Positions 5,340 to 6,527 of a stretch of 6,527 bases of DNA are shown here, piece after piece (the stretch's first letter is position 1; each line of letters starts with the position of its first letter). The DNA comes from an uncultured Lachnospiraceae bacterium. Lineage in GTDB: Bacteria; Bacillota; Clostridia; Lachnospirales; Lachnospiraceae. The DNA lies in the NCBI GenBank assembly GCA_947177515.1, contig CAMWUU010000202.1, positions 1-6,527 of the forward strand, written 5' to 3'. The notes below the pieces were generated by a model, which made no database searches, was not told where the DNA came from, and was given only the letters and a program-made list of their open reading frames with translations. The position numbers and the translations under genes were made by a program.

Positions 5340-6179
5340 ATGATTAGCAGCAGTGCAAATGCGCAGATGAAATATTTGGTTAAGCTGCAGGAGAAGGGAG
5401 CGGCGCGCAGGGAAGATGGGGTGTATGTCTGTGAGGGCAGGAAGATGTTTGATGAGGTGCTTTTGTATGCGCGGGAAAGCATTGTAAAAGCCTATTATGC
5501 AGAAAGTTTTTATGCGCAATATAAGGGGGAGTTGTTACAGGTTCCGTTTGAGGTTGTTTCGGATACTGTTTTTAAGGAAGTTTCCCGTACCGTTACACCG
5601 CAGGGGGTGTTAGCCATTGTGCGCCAGCCAAACTATTCGCTTTTTGCAATATTGGACAGGGCGGGGCAGGATGCGCCATGCCGGCTTCTGCTGCTGGAAA
5701 ACCTGCGTGACCCCGGTAATCTTGGCACCATCCTGCGCACAGCGGAGGGCGCGGGAATGGCGGGTGTGGTTTTGGGGCGCGGGAGCGTGGATATGTTTAA
5801 CCCTAAGGTGATCCGTTCAACCATGGGCGCAATCTACCGCGTGCCATTTGTCTATGTGGAGGACTTCCCCGGTCTGGTGGGAATGTTGCGGCAGCAGGGT
5901 TTTACCATCTATGCGGCGCACTTGGCAGGCTCAGTGGAATATGATACGGTGCAGTATAAGACGCGTACAGCGCTTATGATCGGAAACGAGGCAAATGGTT
6001 TGACAGAAAGTGCGGCCGCGGCAGCCGACCTGCGGGTTAGGATCCCGATGGAGGGGGAGCTTGAATCGCTGAATGCAGCAGTGGCGGCAGCAGTTTTGAT
6101 GTATGAAACTTACCGGCAGGCGCGCGTGGGGAGGGATGGGGATAGTTCTTCTGTTTTAGGAGCTGCGCAAAACTTTTAA
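5340..6179 (+). CDS. SpoU/TrmH-family RNA 2'-O-ribose methyltransferase (23S rRNA type, RlmP/YsgA-like)
   Basis: The enzyme transfers a methyl group from S-adenosylmethionine to a ribose 2'-OH in RNA, using the knotted SPOUT fold as a dimer. Residues 1-100 are a substrate-binding domain of the kind joined to rRNA-type SpoU enzymes. Residues 114-258 hold the three SpoU motifs. Motif 1 is ENLRDPGNLGTILRTAEG (120-137, with Asn121 and Arg133). Motif 2 is MIGNEANGL (213-221). Motif 3 is RIPMEGELESLNAAVA (234-249, with Ser243, Leu244 and Asn245). All expected key residues are present. The domain pattern resembles Bacillus YsgA/RlmP, which methylates G2553 of 23S rRNA, but the exact target cannot be read. 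At 279 residues it is slightly longer than the usual 250 or so, because of a C-terminal tail after about 260. AAGGAG at 5327-5332 lies seven bases before the ATG. No terminator follows. Confidence 0.93.
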   Translation: MISSSANAQMKYLVKLQEKGAARREDGVYVCEGRKMFDEVLLYARESIVKAYYAESFYAQYKGELLQVPFEVVSDTVFKEVSRTVTPQGVLAIVRQPNYSLFAILDRAGQDAPCRLLLLENLRDPGNLGTILRTAEGAGMAGVVLGRGSVDMFNPKVIRSTMGAIYRVPFVYVEDFPGLVGMLRQQGFTIYAAHLAGSVEYDTVQYKTRTALMIGNEANGLTESAAAAADLRVRIPMEGELESLNAAVAAAVLMYETYRQARVGRDGDSSSVLGAAQNF

Positions 6180-6195
6180 AGTTTGGAAAAAGGGC

Positions 6196-6224
6196 TTGCA
6201 AAATCCGGGATTTCTCTGTAAAAT
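6196..6224 (+). promoter_or_regulatory. Probable sigma-A promoter of the ABC-F gene
   Basis: TTGCAA at 6196-6201 and TAAAAT at 6219-6224 are 17 bases apart. Transcription would start near 6231 and give a leader of about 110 bases. A small dyad, AAATCC-G-GGATTT (6201-6213), fills most of the spacer and could be an operator or chance. Because the methyltransferase gene has no clear terminator, the ABC-F gene may also be reached by readthrough. Confidence 0.6.
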
Positions 6225-6263
6225 TAATTTTATTGTAAATATTATCCCGCGGGTTTAGTAGTG

Positions 6264-6310
6264 ATGTGCCAGAGTGAGGGGGCATATTGGGGCGGGCAGG
6301 ATTAATCCTG
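6264..6310 (+). promoter_or_regulatory. Hairpin and perfect 14-base palindrome in the ABC-F leader
   Basis: ATGTGCC at 6264-6270 can pair with GGCATAT at 6281-6287 (seven pairs, one G-T, ten-base loop). Ten bases on, CAGGATTAATCCTG at 6297-6310 is a perfect palindrome that could be a repressor site or a short RNA hairpin with a TTAA loop. No T tract follows, so termination is unlikely. A 13-codon frame from the ATG at 6264 stops inside the palindrome but has no ribosome binding site. I do not recognise a known regulatory class. Confidence 0.4.
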
Positions 6311-6343
6311 TGCAAATTAAATAAAAGAAAGGTTATATGTGAT

Positions 6344-6527
6344 ATGATTCAGGCAAGTAATGTTACATTGAGAATTGGGAAAAGGGCGTTATTCGAGGAT
6401 GTCAATATCAAGTTTACCGAGGGCAACTGTTATGGTCTGATTGGCGCAAACGGCGCGGGCAAATCCACATTTTTAAAGATTTTGTCCGGACAGATTGAGC
6501 CGAGCAAGGGCGAGATTATTATTACGC
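6344..6527 (+). CDS. ABC-F family ATPase, YkpA/YbiT type, N-terminal 61 residues (cut by window end)
   Basis: ABC-F proteins are soluble twin-ATPase proteins without membrane domains that act on the ribosome. The visible part starts MIQASNVTLRIGKRALFEDV and contains LFEDVNIKF (16-24), GNCYGLIGANGAGKST (27-42) with the Walker A motif at 34-42 (Lys40), then FLKILSGQIEPSKGEI. The NCYGLIGANGAGKSTFLKILSG stretch matches the start of Bacillus YkpA and E. coli YbiT more closely than antibiotic-resistance ABC-F proteins or EttA. The ATG at 6344 is chosen because the ATG at 6337 is followed at once by a stop. AAAGG at 6328-6332 is 11 bases upstream. The second ATPase domain and the interdomain linker lie beyond the window, so the subfamily call is from the N-terminus only. 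Confidence 0.92.
   Translation, partial: MIQASNVTLRIGKRALFEDVNIKFTEGNCYGLIGANGAGKSTFLKILSGQIEPSKGEIIIT

Noticed and set aside
6264..6305. 13-codon leader peptide ahead of the ABC-F gene
   Set aside because: It has no ribosome binding site, lacks a runs-of-codon or arrest-like pattern, and is easily explained by chance.

Overview
The window looks like chromosomal DNA of a motile member of the Clostridia, most likely a Lachnospiraceae-type gut Firmicute. The signs are strong AGGAGG-type ribosome binding sites, consensus sigma-A promoters (TTGCAA or TTGACT, 17-base spacers, TATAAT), a GCCGATAT-type flagellar sigma-D promoter, a KtrAB-type rather than TrkAH-type potassium system, and a 257-residue protein resembling the Lachnospiraceae-centred DUF6033 group. 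All genes read on the plus strand. I see no insertion sequence, phage gene, CRISPR array or defence system. It reads as core genome, and the less ordinary material is in the leaders and intergenic regions.

Layout. Positions 76-1785 encode a transmembrane methyl-accepting chemotaxis protein. A sigma-D-type promoter at 1841-1868 precedes the DUF6033-like gene at 1938-2711, which ends in a strong terminator at 2750-2785. A near-perfect sigma-A promoter follows at once (2788-2816). It drives an unusually long leader of about 140 bases and then ktrB (2966-4339) and ktrA (4360-5019), a two-gene operon for potassium uptake. An AT hairpin, another consensus promoter, tRNA-Gly(CCC) at 5137-5207 and its terminator come next. 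A roughly 100-base stretch with two inverted repeats leads to a SpoU/TrmH-family RNA 2'-O-methyltransferase (5340-6179). After a further promoter and a leader with a perfect 14-base palindrome, an ABC-F ATPase of the YkpA/YbiT type begins at 6344 and runs off the window.

How the parts relate. The chemoreceptor and the DUF6033-like gene are linked by motility: the first senses and signals to the CheA/CheW array, and the second carries the promoter type used for late flagellar and chemotaxis genes. KtrB is the membrane ion pore and KtrA its cytoplasmic nucleotide-binding gating ring. The tRNA, the RNA methyltransferase and the ABC-F protein are all translation-related but appear to be separate transcription units or loosely linked.

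The best leads are the motility promoter in front of the uncharacterised DUF6033-like gene, and the ktrB leader. That leader has alternative hairpins, an orphan Shine-Dalgarno sequence and two tiny ORFs chained by ATGA overlaps into ktrB. No wholly new system can be claimed from sequence alone.
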